Assembly: GCF_000784835.1 (NCBI RefSeq)
Contig: NZ_JSFH01000002.1
Span: 83,963 to 147,962, forward strand
Reading direction: 5' to 3'
DNA: 64,000 nucleotides
Origin: Thermotoga sp. Mc24
GTDB lineage: Bacteria; Thermotogota; Thermotogae; Thermotogales; Thermotogaceae
A program made the translations under genes and the position numbers. The notes beneath the pieces are model-generated. The model ran no database searches and was not told where the DNA came from. It was given only the letters and a program-made list of their open reading frames with translations. Position 1 is the stretch's first letter, and each line of letters opens with the position of its first letter. Of the stretch, positions 6,244 to 14,649 are shown one piece after another.

Positions 6244-7947
6244 GTGTTTCTTCCCACAACACGTGAGGAAATGAGAAAATTAGGCTGGAAAGAGCTCGAT
6301 ATCATCCTTGTCACAGGCGACGCTTATGTGGATCATCCCTCCTTCGGTGTTGCCTTCATCGGTCATTATCTCGTCTCTCATGGCTTCAAAGTGGGGATCA
6401 TCGCTCAGCCAGACTGGAGAACAGAGAAAGACATCACACGCCTTGGAAGGCCTCGTCTTTTCTTCGGTGTCACCGCTGGAAACGTTGACTCGATGGTGGC
6501 GAATTACACGGCCTCGAAGAAAAAAAGAAAAACGGACGACTACACACCGGGTGGAATCGGTGGAAAAAGACCCGACAGGGCAACCATCGTCTATACGAAT
6601 CTCATCAAGAGATTCTTCCCGGAAGTTCCCGTTGTCCTTGGTGGATTGGAAGCGAGCCTCAGAAGGTTCGCACACTACGACTGGTGGAGCGATAGAGTGA
6701 GAAAGTCTGTTCTCGTCGATTCAAAGGCAGATCTCCTCGTCTATGGAATGGGTGAAAAGGCAGTTCTTGGGATCGCACAGATCCTTTCCAGAACGGGTGA
6801 TATAGAAAAGTGCAAAAGTATTCGTGGAGTCGTCTGGTGGGCCTCTCAAAAACCCGAAGAAGGCATCGAACTGCCCTCTTACGATGAAATCTCAGAGAAT
6901 CCCGAAAAATACGCCGAAGCATTGAAACTTCAGACCTGGTACACTGATCCATACAAGAACATTCCGATCTACCAGAGGCAAGACACGAGGTACGTGGTGC
7001 AGAATCCACCCCAGCCACCGCTCAGCCAGGAAGAACTCGACCGGCTCTACCTTCTCCCTTTCGAAAGAGAAGTTCATCCGTTTTACGCAAAGATGGGAAA
7101 AGTGAAAGCGATAGAGACGGTGAAGTTCTCGATAACGGCTGTGAGAGGTTGTTTCGGAAACTGTTCTTTCTGCGCCCTCACACAGCATCAGACAACTCAC
7201 GTCTCCTACCGCAGCAAAGATTCCATTCTCGAAGAAGTGAGGATCCTCACGAAGAAAAAGGACTTCAAAGGCACCATCACAGACGTTGGAGGACCGACTG
7301 CGAACCTCTACGGTTCGGGCTGTTCCATCAGAGAAACGAAAGGACAGTGCCAGAAGTTCTGTTTGTATCCCATCGTGTGCAAGGTTGTCCGACCGAACCA
7401 CGACGAATTCATCTCTCTTCTCGAGTCGATCAGGCAAATTCCAGGTGTCAGAAACGTCTTTGTCTCTTCAGGAATCAGACACGACTTTGTCTTTGCCGAA
7501 AAAGACCCAGATGTCTTCATAAGGGAACTCGTGAAGTACACCCCGGGACAGCTGAAACTCGCCCCCGAACACGCTCATCCAAAGGTGCTATCTCTGATGA
7601 GAAAACCGCCTGTGGAACTGTTTCTCGAGTTCAAAAAACGCTTCGAAACACTCGCAAAGAAGATGGGAAAGAGAAAGTATGTGATCGGCTACTTCATAGT
7701 GGGACACCCGGGAGAAGGCTGGAGGGAGAACAATTACTTGAGAGACTTCATACTCAAACACCTCGGGTACTTTCCCCAGCAGATCCAGATCTTCACACCT
7801 ACTCCCGGAACGGTGAGCACCGCGATGTACTACTCTGGTGTGGATCCCTTCACAGGTGAAAAGGTCCACGTCGAAAGATCGCTGAAGGTGAGAAACAAGA
7901 TGAAGGAGAACGTGCTGTTCAAAAAGAAGGGGAGGGAAAAGAGATGA
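6244..7947 (+). CDS. YgiQ-family radical SAM protein
   Basis: 567 aa, GTG start with AGGGTGAT upstream. The radical SAM cluster motif is C303-x3-C307-x2-C310 (GCFGNCSFC). An N-terminal cobalamin-binding-like domain precedes it (about residues 15-200), and a second Cys-rich insertion (CSIRETKGQCQKFC) follows. YgiQ family proteins are widespread but of unknown reaction. It overlaps the esterase gene by four bases and probably starts the long plus-strand run that includes the pyrimidine genes. The promoter seems to lie within or just after the terminator (TAAAAT near 6224), giving a very short leader. Confidence 0.88.
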   Translation: MFLPTTREEMRKLGWKELDIILVTGDAYVDHPSFGVAFIGHYLVSHGFKVGIIAQPDWRTEKDITRLGRPRLFFGVTAGNVDSMVANYTASKKKRKTDDYTPGGIGGKRPDRATIVYTNLIKRFFPEVPVVLGGLEASLRRFAHYDWWSDRVRKSVLVDSKADLLVYGMGEKAVLGIAQILSRTGDIEKCKSIRGVVWWASQKPEEGIELPSYDEISENPEKYAEALKLQTWYTDPYKNIPIYQRQDTRYVVQNPPQPPLSQEELDRLYLLPFEREVHPFYAKMGKVKAIETVKFSITAVRGCFGNCSFCALTQHQTTHVSYRSKDSILEEVRILTKKKDFKGTITDVGGPTANLYGSGCSIRETKGQCQKFCLYPIVCKVVRPNHDEFISLLESIRQIPGVRNVFVSSGIRHDFVFAEKDPDVFIRELVKYTPGQLKLAPEHAHPKVLSLMRKPPVELFLEFKKRFETLAKKMGKRKYVIGYFIVGHPGEGWRENNYLRDFILKHLGYFPQQIQIFTPTPGTVSTAMYYSGVDPFTGEKVHVERSLKVRNKMKENVLFKKKGREKR

Positions 7948-9182
7948 GACTCACTGTCTTCCTTTTGATCTTTCTTGGTGTGATGGTGTTTGGTGCCTTC
8001 GATCAGGAAGCGTTTCTCTTCGTTCAGCATCTCACCGCTGAAAACTTCGAATCGGCTTTGAATATGTGTTCCAATCAGGTAAAAGCACAGCTCAGTGTCC
8101 AGAGCCTTTTGAACATCTGGAACTCTCTGAAAGCACAGCTCGGTGACTTCAGAGAAATCACTGGATACGAAAAAATCACCCAGGGTGAATACGAGATCTA
8201 CAACTTCACTCTGAGGTTCGAAAGAGGAGAAATCTCAGCACTTGTCACCATGGACAGAGAAGGAAAAGTCGCCGGACTCTTCTTCAAACAGGCTACAAAG
8301 ACAGAGTACGAACTTCCAGACTACGTGGACCCGGAGAGCTTCGAGGAGAAGGATATCACCGTGAACGGCCTTCCCGGGAAGATCACGATCCCAAAAGGAA
8401 ACGGACCGTTCCCAGCTGTTGTCCTCGTGCACGGCTCTGGACCGAACGACATGGACGAAACCATCGGTCCAAACAAGATATTCAAGGACATCGCGTACGG
8501 TCTGTCTTCGAAGGGTATCATCGTTCTCAGATACCACAAAAGAACGTTCGTCGAGAAAGTGGACCCCACCACCTTGACCGTCGAAAAAGAAGTCATAGAA
8601 GACGCACTGGAAGCGGTGAAGATACTCAAAGAGAGAAAAGACGTCTCCCGAGTTTATATGCTGGGACACAGCCTCGGTGCGATGCTCACACCGGAGATAG
8701 CGGAAAGATCGAAGGCAGACGGTGTTGTCATGATAGCACCGCCCGCAAGACCGCTCGAAGAAGTCATGGAAGATCAGTTGAAATATCTTCAGTCTCTGGG
8801 TCTTGCAAGCAACGTAGAAGAAACTCTGAACATTCTGGAAAAACTCAAAAGAAAAGAGATTCCTCCAGATGAATTCGTCCTTGGAGCTCCCGCGAAGTAC
8901 TTCTACGACTTGAGAGAAAGAGATCCTGTTTCAATTGCGAAGAGACTAACCATCCCCATGCTTTTGATCTTCGGCGGCAGAGACTACCAGGTGACTGAAA
9001 AGGACCGAGAAATCTGGTTGAAGGAACTTTCAGGCAGGGAAAATGTGAAAATACTCGTCTTCGACGATCTCAATCACCTGATGATTTCAGGAGAAGGAAA
9101 ATCAACGCCGGTTGAATACATGAAGAAAGGTCACGTTGACAAAAGAGTAATAGATGAGATCGCCAGGTGGATGGTAAAATAA
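7944..9182 (+). CDS. estD: Exported alpha/beta-hydrolase esterase, EstD type
   Basis: 412 aa. A signal peptide (hydrophobic residues 3-17 ending GAFA/GAF-D) is followed by a DUF3887-like domain (about 20-120) and an alpha/beta hydrolase domain. The nucleophile elbow is GHSLG with Ser243; Asp347 (FGGRDYQ) and His378 (DLNHLM) complete the triad. This matches, in length and Ser/Asp spacing, the T. maritima esterase EstD (TM0336) known to hydrolyse short acyl esters. The oxyanion region is HGSGPND. It overlaps ygiQ by four bases and pyrC follows after about 26 bases, so an exported esterase is embedded in a nucleotide operon with no obvious functional link. Confidence 0.88.
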   Translation: MRLTVFLLIFLGVMVFGAFDQEAFLFVQHLTAENFESALNMCSNQVKAQLSVQSLLNIWNSLKAQLGDFREITGYEKITQGEYEIYNFTLRFERGEISALVTMDREGKVAGLFFKQATKTEYELPDYVDPESFEEKDITVNGLPGKITIPKGNGPFPAVVLVHGSGPNDMDETIGPNKIFKDIAYGLSSKGIIVLRYHKRTFVEKVDPTTLTVEKEVIEDALEAVKILKERKDVSRVYMLGHSLGAMLTPEIAERSKADGVVMIAPPARPLEEVMEDQLKYLQSLGLASNVEETLNILEKLKRKEIPPDEFVLGAPAKYFYDLRERDPVSIAKRLTIPMLLIFGGRDYQVTEKDREIWLKELSGRENVKILVFDDLNHLMISGEGKSTPVEYMKKGHVDKRVIDEIARWMVK

Positions 9183-9208
9183 CAGGAAAGGAATTCGGAG
9201 GGAAAAGC

Positions 9209-10339
9209 GTGAGGATCTACGATCCGTTTAGAAAGAAATGGATAGAAGAAGAAATAGAAACACCCTTTCCCTCGAAAGGATTGGTTGCCACGTTTCCCTT
9301 TGTCGATCTTCACGTTCATGTTCGTCTCAACGGTGGAGAAGATTACAGCTCCTTAGAAGAAGCCTCCCTTGTGGGAGGCTTTTTTAAAGTGGTGGTACAG
9401 CCCAACACAAAGCCGCCCATAGAAAGCAAAGAAGTTCTGGAAAGACATCTGGATCTCTCCAGAAACAGAGCGGTCGAGTTTCTCTTTGCCGTTTCTCCCT
9501 TCGGATCGATCGAAGCTGAAGGAGAAAGAGTGGTGGGCTTTTCAACGGACGGCATAGAGTGCGACTACCCTACACTCATTGAAACAATGAAAAAGAAAAA
9601 GAAAGCCCTCTGGTTCGACCACAGCCAGATGTACGAGGTGGATGGAATCTTCTACGAGGGGGCTCCTTTGCCGTTTCAGAAAAGACCGAGATCGAACGAA
9701 GCGATAGCCATAACACGAACCGTTTTGACGGGCCTTGAGTACGGATTCGAAAGATTCCACATCCAGCACGTAACAACGAAGTACTCCGTAGAAGTGATAT
9801 CGTTTTTGAAGAATCTAGCAAAGGTCAGCTGTGAAGTAACACCACACCATCTGTTTTTCTGCTACGAAGACATCAAAAACACGAACTTCAAGATCAACCC
9901 TCCTCTCGGATCTCCAGAAGACAGAAAAGCTCTCATCGAAGCCGTGAAGAAAGATGTGATCGATGTTTTAGCGACAGATCACGCGCCACACCACGAAAAA
10001 CCAGACGATTTTCTCACCGCTCCTTACGGCTCAACATCCATAGAAATCGCCTTTCCTGCCTATTACACAGCCCTAGGTGATCTCGAACTCGTCGTAGAAA
10101 AACTCACGAAAAAGCCCCTCGAAGTGCTTGGTGTTGAAGCTCGTCTCACAGAAGATACTCTTGTGTTCATCGATCCGAAGGCGGAGTTCATCGTGGATGC
10201 AAAAAAATTCAAAAGCAAAGGGAAGAATTCCATGTTCGACGGTGTCAGACTGAAGGGAAAAGTGGTCGCTCTTAAACTCAAAGGAAGATGGGTGATGATA
10301 GATGGAGAGGTTATTGCTGACCAAAAAGAAAACGATTAG
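9209..10339 (+). CDS. pyrC: Dihydroorotase
   Basis: 376 aa from a GTG at 9209 with GGAGGGAAAA upstream; the frame is open back to 9167, but that earlier ATG lies inside estD and has no ribosome site. The amidohydrolase metal motif DLHVHVRL puts His35 and His37 in the active site, and the later motifs VTPHHLFF and ATDHAPHH supply the remaining His and the catalytic Asp. The enzyme cyclises carbamoyl aspartate to dihydroorotate. It heads the pyrC-K-D-F-E block. A strong terminator-like hairpin lies within its first 60 codons (9361-9385). Confidence 0.93.
   Translation: MRIYDPFRKKWIEEEIETPFPSKGLVATFPFVDLHVHVRLNGGEDYSSLEEASLVGGFFKVVVQPNTKPPIESKEVLERHLDLSRNRAVEFLFAVSPFGSIEAEGERVVGFSTDGIECDYPTLIETMKKKKKALWFDHSQMYEVDGIFYEGAPLPFQKRPRSNEAIAITRTVLTGLEYGFERFHIQHVTTKYSVEVISFLKNLAKVSCEVTPHHLFFCYEDIKNTNFKINPPLGSPEDRKALIEAVKKDVIDVLATDHAPHHEKPDDFLTAPYGSTSIEIAFPAYYTALGDLELVVEKLTKKPLEVLGVEARLTEDTLVFIDPKAEFIVDAKKFKSKGKNSMFDGVRLKGKVVALKLKGRWVMIDGEVIADQKEND
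9361..9385 (+). terminator. Intragenic terminator-like hairpin inside pyrC
   Basis: AGCCTCCC (9361-9368), four-base loop, GGGAGGCT (9373-9380), followed directly by a run of Ts to 9385. It has the full form of a rho-independent terminator although it lies in codons of pyrC (A-S-L-V-G-G-F-F). It may act as an attenuator when translation lags, or be a chance result of codon choice. Confidence 0.5.
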
Positions 10340-10955
10340 AGTGAACGAGGATACCTGGATCGTTCTCTTCGAGGAACGGATTGATTTCTCTCCAGGACAG
10401 TTCGTCATGCTGGAGACACCGAAACTCGTCAGAAAGCCTTTCGTTCTCGGATACTGGGAAGATCACACGGCGATCTCCGTTCAGGTGAAGGGAAAGGGAA
10501 CGAAGTGGATCGTCGAAGAAGCAGAGAAGATAAAAGGTCACGGTCCTCTTGGAAACGGCTTCGAAAAGCCTGGAAAAGGCCTTCTCATCATCTCTCCCAC
10601 ATGCCTCACAATGGCCGAAGCGCTTCGAAAGAAGATGAACGTAGATGTACTCGTGGGAAGCAGAACTCCCTTCCAGATACCGCTCGAACACGAAACGGCC
10701 GTTGGTGATGAGGAGTTTTTGAGAAAACTCTCCTCCACGGGAGAGTACGACTGGTACCTCGTCTCCGGTTCTCGGGGAATGGAAAAAGTCTGCTGGGAAC
10801 ACCTGAGAGGAAAAGAAGTTTACTTCTCGCTCGAAGAATACATGGGATGCGGAATAGGAGCGTGTAAGTCCTGTGCCGTCTTCACAAAAGAGGGTGTGAA
10901 ACACGTCTGCACCGATGGCCCCATATTCAGAGGTGATGAACTGTGCTGGAGCTGA
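10302..10955 (+). CDS. pyrK: Dihydroorotate dehydrogenase electron-transfer subunit
   Basis: 217 aa; ATG at 10302 overlaps the end of pyrC by 38 bases. An N-terminal FAD-binding barrel (R-K-P-F near residue 45) is followed by a short NAD-binding region and a C-terminal 2Fe-2S site, GCGIGACKSCAVF plus a fourth Cys in KHVCTDGP. PyrK couples PyrD to NAD+. The protein is somewhat shorter than the usual 250-260 aa, mainly in the NAD-binding half, yet the pyridine-nucleotide end is recognisable. It overlaps pyrD by 13 bases, as expected for an alpha2beta2 partner. Confidence 0.9.
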   Translation: MERLLLTKKKTIRVNEDTWIVLFEERIDFSPGQFVMLETPKLVRKPFVLGYWEDHTAISVQVKGKGTKWIVEEAEKIKGHGPLGNGFEKPGKGLLIISPTCLTMAEALRKKMNVDVLVGSRTPFQIPLEHETAVGDEEFLRKLSSTGEYDWYLVSGSRGMEKVCWEHLRGKEVYFSLEEYMGCGIGACKSCAVFTKEGVKHVCTDGPIFRGDELCWS

Positions 10956-11755
10956 AACCTCCCCTTGTTCTTCTCTCCGGTCCTGCCGGCTTTGGAGAGT
11001 ATCTGAAGCTCATGGATCACAGATACGTGGGCGGTGTTTTGCTGAAAACCGTCACGCTCCATCCGAAAGAAGGAAACCCCACTCCTAGAATGGCAGACAG
11101 CGATTTCTACGTGATAAACAGGATCGGACTGGAAAATCCCGGAATACACGCGTTCGTTGAAAACGTTCCAGAACTTCCTGTTCCCATGATCGCAAGTCTC
11201 GGCGGTGATTCTTTCGAGGAGTATCTGGAAGTGGCCCGTGTGTTCAAGAAAGTAGCAGACAGATTCCATGCGGTGGAGTTCAATTTCTCCTGTCCGAACG
11301 TGAAAGAAGGAGGACTCTCCATAGTCAAAAACGCGGAAGAGTGGAAGAAACTCCTGAACACACTCAGAAAGGAACTTCCCGACTCCTTCCTGATAGCGAA
11401 AGTGGGAGTAGAGGGTATCTTTGTGGAAGACGCCGCGGAGTTTGTGATGAAAACAGGGTGGGACGGAATCACGCTCGTGAACACGGTGAGGGGGTTGCAT
11501 TTTGAAAAAGACACGATGATCTTAGGAGGACTTTCTGGTCCCGTGCTGAAACCGATCGCCCTCAGGGCAGTGTACGAAGTGAAGAAAAGATTCCCAGAAC
11601 TCTTTGTGATAGCAAGTGGTGGCGTGTACTCCGTGAAAGACGCAGAAGAATTCTTAAAAGTGGGAGCGGACGTGATAGGGGTCGGAAGCGCTCTCTTCAA
11701 AGATCCTGGTGTTGTGGAAGAAATTGGAAAATATCTGCTGGAGGTGAAAAGATGA
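10943..11755 (+). CDS. pyrD: Dihydroorotate dehydrogenase, catalytic subunit (class 1B)
   Basis: 270 aa, GTG start inside the pyrK 3' end. Motifs FNFSCPNVKEGG (active-site Cys), NTVRG, GGLSGPVLKPIALRAV and the C-terminal GVGSALFKDP phosphate-binding loop identify the FMN-dependent TIM barrel. A Cys base plus a PyrK partner marks class 1B, which passes electrons to NAD+. Overlaps pyrF by four bases. Confidence 0.95.
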   Translation: MLELKPPLVLLSGPAGFGEYLKLMDHRYVGGVLLKTVTLHPKEGNPTPRMADSDFYVINRIGLENPGIHAFVENVPELPVPMIASLGGDSFEEYLEVARVFKKVADRFHAVEFNFSCPNVKEGGLSIVKNAEEWKKLLNTLRKELPDSFLIAKVGVEGIFVEDAAEFVMKTGWDGITLVNTVRGLHFEKDTMILGGLSGPVLKPIALRAVYEVKKRFPELFVIASGGVYSVKDAEEFLKVGADVIGVGSALFKDPGVVEEIGKYLLEVKR

Positions 11756-12357
11756 TACCTGTTCTCAGTCTGGACATGGAAGATCCTATCAGATTCATCG
11801 ACGAAAACGGCAGTTTCGAAGTGGTGAAGGTGGGTCACAACCTCGCCATACACGGGAAAAAGATCTTCGACGAGCTCGCAAAGAGAAATTTGAAGATAAT
11901 CCTCGACCTGAAGTTCTGCGATATCCCTTCAACGGTGGAACGTTCCATAAAGAGCTGGGATCACCCGGCGATCATAGGTTTCACAGTTCACTCCTGCGCT
12001 GGATACGAAAGCGTGGAGAGGGCTCTCAGTGCAACAGACAAACACGTGTTCGTTGTGGTGAAACTCACTTCCATGGAAGGATCCCTCGAGGATTACATGG
12101 ACAGGATAGAAAAACTGAACAAGCTTGGGTGTGATTTCGTGCTTCCCGGTCCATGGGCAAAGGCTCTGAGAGAGAAGATAAAAGGCAAAATTCTCGTTCC
12201 CGGCATCAGAATGGAAGTGAAAGCAGACGATCAAAAGGACGTCGTAACGCTCGAAGAGATGAAGGGAATAGCGAATTTTGCTGTGCTCGGAAGAGAGATC
12301 TACCTGAGCGAAAATCCCAGAGAAAAGATCAAAAGGATAAAGGAGATGAGACTGTGA
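11752..12357 (+). CDS. pyrF: Orotidine-5'-phosphate decarboxylase
   Basis: 201 aa. The catalytic DLKFCDIP motif (Asp-Lys-Asp chain) lies near residue 58-65, and LVPGIRMEVKADDQK is the phosphate-gripper region. It decarboxylates OMP to UMP. Start at ATG 11752 is coupled to pyrD; the stop overlaps the GTG of pyrE (GTGA). Typical compact thermophilic length. Confidence 0.95.
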   Translation: MIPVLSLDMEDPIRFIDENGSFEVVKVGHNLAIHGKKIFDELAKRNLKIILDLKFCDIPSTVERSIKSWDHPAIIGFTVHSCAGYESVERALSATDKHVFVVVKLTSMEGSLEDYMDRIEKLNKLGCDFVLPGPWAKALREKIKGKILVPGIRMEVKADDQKDVVTLEEMKGIANFAVLGREIYLSENPREKIKRIKEMRL

Positions 12358-12917
12358 TAAAGGAAATCCTCGAGAAAACCGGTGCTTTGATGGAAGGGCA
12401 CTTCATTCTCTCTTCCGGGAAACACTCCTCAAGATACGTGCAGTGCGCACGTCTTTTCGAGTTTCCAGAGTACGGCGACGTCGTGGGAGAAGAATTAGCA
12501 AAGCTTCTGAGGAAGTACGATGTTGAAACAGTAGTGGGTCCCGCAATGGGGGGAGTAATACTCTCGTACGTCGTTGCAAGGTACCTGAAAGCGAGGTCGT
12601 TGTTCGCGGAAAGAGAAAACGGAGTGATGAAACTAAGAAGGGGTTTTTTCGTGAAACCTGGAGAAAAAGTAGCGGTAGTTGAAGACGTGGTGACCACGGG
12701 TGGTTCTGTGAAGGAAGTGATAGAGCTCTTGAAAGAGTATGGAGCAAACGTGGTGTGTGTGGGTTCCATCATCGATCGCTCCGGCGGAAAAGTGGACTTT
12801 GGAGTTCCGTTCGAAAGTCTTCTGAAGCTCGACCTTCCGGTTTACGATCCTGAAGACTGTCCACTCTGCAAACAGGGAATCCCGGCAGAAAAACCGGGAA
12901 GCAGGGGATTGAAATGA
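12354..12917 (+). CDS. pyrE: Orotate phosphoribosyltransferase
   Basis: 187 aa from the GTG at 12354, which overlaps the pyrF stop. The frame is open upstream but only as a shadow of pyrF. The PRPP-binding motif VAVVEDVVTTGGSV is near residues 101-114, and HSSRYVQC begins the orotate site. A pair CPLCKQG near the C-terminus (residues 163-169) is an extra feature. Converts orotate and PRPP to OMP. ATG of the amidohydrolase overlaps its stop. Confidence 0.94.
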   Translation: MIKEILEKTGALMEGHFILSSGKHSSRYVQCARLFEFPEYGDVVGEELAKLLRKYDVETVVGPAMGGVILSYVVARYLKARSLFAERENGVMKLRRGFFVKPGEKVAVVEDVVTTGGSVKEVIELLKEYGANVVCVGSIIDRSGGKVDFGVPFESLLKLDLPVYDPEDCPLCKQGIPAEKPGSRGLK

Positions 12918-14218
12918 TAATAAAAGGTGCCCTGGTGTGGAGCGGAAAGGAGTTCGTTCAAAAAGATCTGTTCGTGGAAAACGGAGAATTCGTCGAAAAA
13001 TCGAGTGAACCTGTCATCGATGCGAAAGGATACTTCCTCGTTCCTGGCTTTGTCGATTCACACGCACACGTTGTGGGAACGGGCTTTTCGAAACTCAGTG
13101 TCCAGTTCAACGATTGGGACGAGCTCTTCGAAAGAGACCTCACCGGTGAAGTCGTGGTGGGAAGAGGCTGGTTTGAAGAACCAGACGGATCGGTTGTTGA
13201 GAGACTGGACAGAATCGAAGTGCCTGTCTTTCTCATAAGACGGTGCGGTCACAAAGCGTTTCTCAACAAAAAAGCGATGGAGGTTCTGGGAGTCGAAGAA
13301 AGGTATCTCGTAGAGAACTTGGAAAAGATCTACGAGTACGTCTTCAAAGAGAAAATGGCCGAATTCTACAGGGTTGGAGAAGAGGAATTTCTCAAACACG
13401 GTGTGACTTTTGTTCAGAGCGACGATCTTTACGGTGTGAGCGTGGAAAGGCTTCTTTCCATTATAAAACACTCCAGAATCAGACTCTTCGAGAAGCTGAA
13501 ACCAAAGGATCTAAAACCCGAACACTTCGGAGATCTCAACGAGAGAGTACACGTTAAAGGTGTCAAAGTCTTCATGGACGGCTCCCTTGGAGCAAAAACG
13601 GCTCTCATCTCCGGTGAATACGACGACGGAACACAGGGTGTGCAACTTCTCACAGAAGAAAGACTCGAAGAACTGTCTCGCTTCTGCGACGAACACGATC
13701 TAATTCTGAACGTTCATGCCATAGGGGACAGGGCGGTGAGTCTTGTTCTCGATGTTCTCGAAAGACACCGCGGTCACAGAATCATCCACGCTCAGTTCGT
13801 TCAAGAAAAAGATCTACAGCGAGCAAAAAACACCACTTTTTCCGTTCAGCCTCATTTCTTCTTCGAAGACCAGCCCCTTTTGGAGAAGGTGAAGGTGAAC
13901 GCGCTTCACTACCCGTTCTATAGAATGTTCAAAGCGGGTGTTTCCATCTCCTTCTCTTCGGATTCCCCCGTTTCACCGTGTGATCCAAAATATATCGCAG
14001 AACACGCGCTCAAAATGGGTTTTTCCAGAGGAGAAACGTTCTATCTGATGACGGAAGCGGGGGCAAGCCAGGTAGGAATAAAAACAGGAAGGATAGAAGC
14101 AGGGTACAGAGCAGATTTCTGCCTCTACGAAAGAGATCCACTTCTTTTCGAGGACGATCCCGTTGCGGTGTTCGTGGAGGGGGTGAAGATTTATGAGAAA
14201 AACGGATCCTCTCATTGA
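12914..14218 (+). CDS. YtcJ-like metal-dependent amidohydrolase
   Basis: 434 aa. The composite amidohydrolase fold shows the metal motif DSHAHV (His50, His52), a central FMDGSLGAKTALIS region, HAIGDRAV and the late SDSPVSPCDP motif typical of the YtcJ/exoenzyme-regulatory AepA group. Substrate unknown; family members hydrolyse N-formyl or cyclic amide compounds. Its ATG overlaps the pyrE stop, so it is co-transcribed with the whole pyrimidine pathway and could act on a pyrimidine or hydantoin-like compound. That role is inference from context alone. Confidence 0.8.
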   Translation: MIIKGALVWSGKEFVQKDLFVENGEFVEKSSEPVIDAKGYFLVPGFVDSHAHVVGTGFSKLSVQFNDWDELFERDLTGEVVVGRGWFEEPDGSVVERLDRIEVPVFLIRRCGHKAFLNKKAMEVLGVEERYLVENLEKIYEYVFKEKMAEFYRVGEEEFLKHGVTFVQSDDLYGVSVERLLSIIKHSRIRLFEKLKPKDLKPEHFGDLNERVHVKGVKVFMDGSLGAKTALISGEYDDGTQGVQLLTEERLEELSRFCDEHDLILNVHAIGDRAVSLVLDVLERHRGHRIIHAQFVQEKDLQRAKNTTFSVQPHFFFEDQPLLEKVKVNALHYPFYRMFKAGVSISFSSDSPVSPCDPKYIAEHALKMGFSRGETFYLMTEAGASQVGIKTGRIEAGYRADFCLYERDPLLFEDDPVAVFVEGVKIYEKNGSSH

Positions 14219-14645
14219 CATTTTCAAGAAGAACAAAGAGAGAATCGATATCCTTGGAAAAGCATGGGATATCTTTTATTTTGAAGGAAGAGCTCCCGAT
14301 GTAGGTAAAAGGCGCGAGAATTTCATAGTTGAGATGCTAAGAAAAGAACTTCCACACCTCATAAAATCCGTTAATCAAGCCCTGGACACAGAAAGAAACT
14401 GGGATATTGAAATAACTTTTCAAGACGGCTCAACAAAGAGGTACAGTATAAAAACAACTGAAGGATTTTCCAAGTTGGGGGAGTACTATTCACTCCCGAA
14501 CAGCAACACAAACCCACGTGGTTTCGGATTGAAGAGTTCCACTGTAAGAAGACTGATCGAGCTTTCAAAAGAAGAGGGAAATTATCTCGAAATCGATTAC
14601 AAACCTTTTCCCGCTGAATTGATGCCCAAAGCGAAAGAAGAATAA
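14193..14645 (+). CDS. Small nuclease-like protein, possible restriction endonuclease
   Basis: 150 aa; ATG at 14193 inside the amidohydrolase gene, preceded by GGGGGTGAAG. The segment VGKRRENFIVEMLRKELP resembles the helix that opens PD-(D/E)xK-type nuclease domains, and WDIEITFQDGSTKRYSIKT could supply the acidic residue and E-x-K/K motif on a beta hairpin. I recognise no specific family. It is convergent with, and ends five bases from, a DNA methyltransferase, which makes a type II restriction partner plausible. Base composition is more AT-rich than the pyr genes. It may be short because it is a truncated or very compact enzyme. Confidence 0.45.
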   Translation: MRKTDPLIDIFKKNKERIDILGKAWDIFYFEGRAPDVGKRRENFIVEMLRKELPHLIKSVNQALDTERNWDIEITFQDGSTKRYSIKTTEGFSKLGEYYSLPNSNTNPRGFGLKSSTVRRLIELSKEEGNYLEIDYKPFPAELMPKAKEE

Positions 14646-14649
14646 AATA

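Noticed and set aside
7149..7859. 236-codon plus frame inside ygiQ
   Set aside because: Out-of-frame shadow of the radical SAM gene, with no start signal and low-complexity Arg/Ser content.
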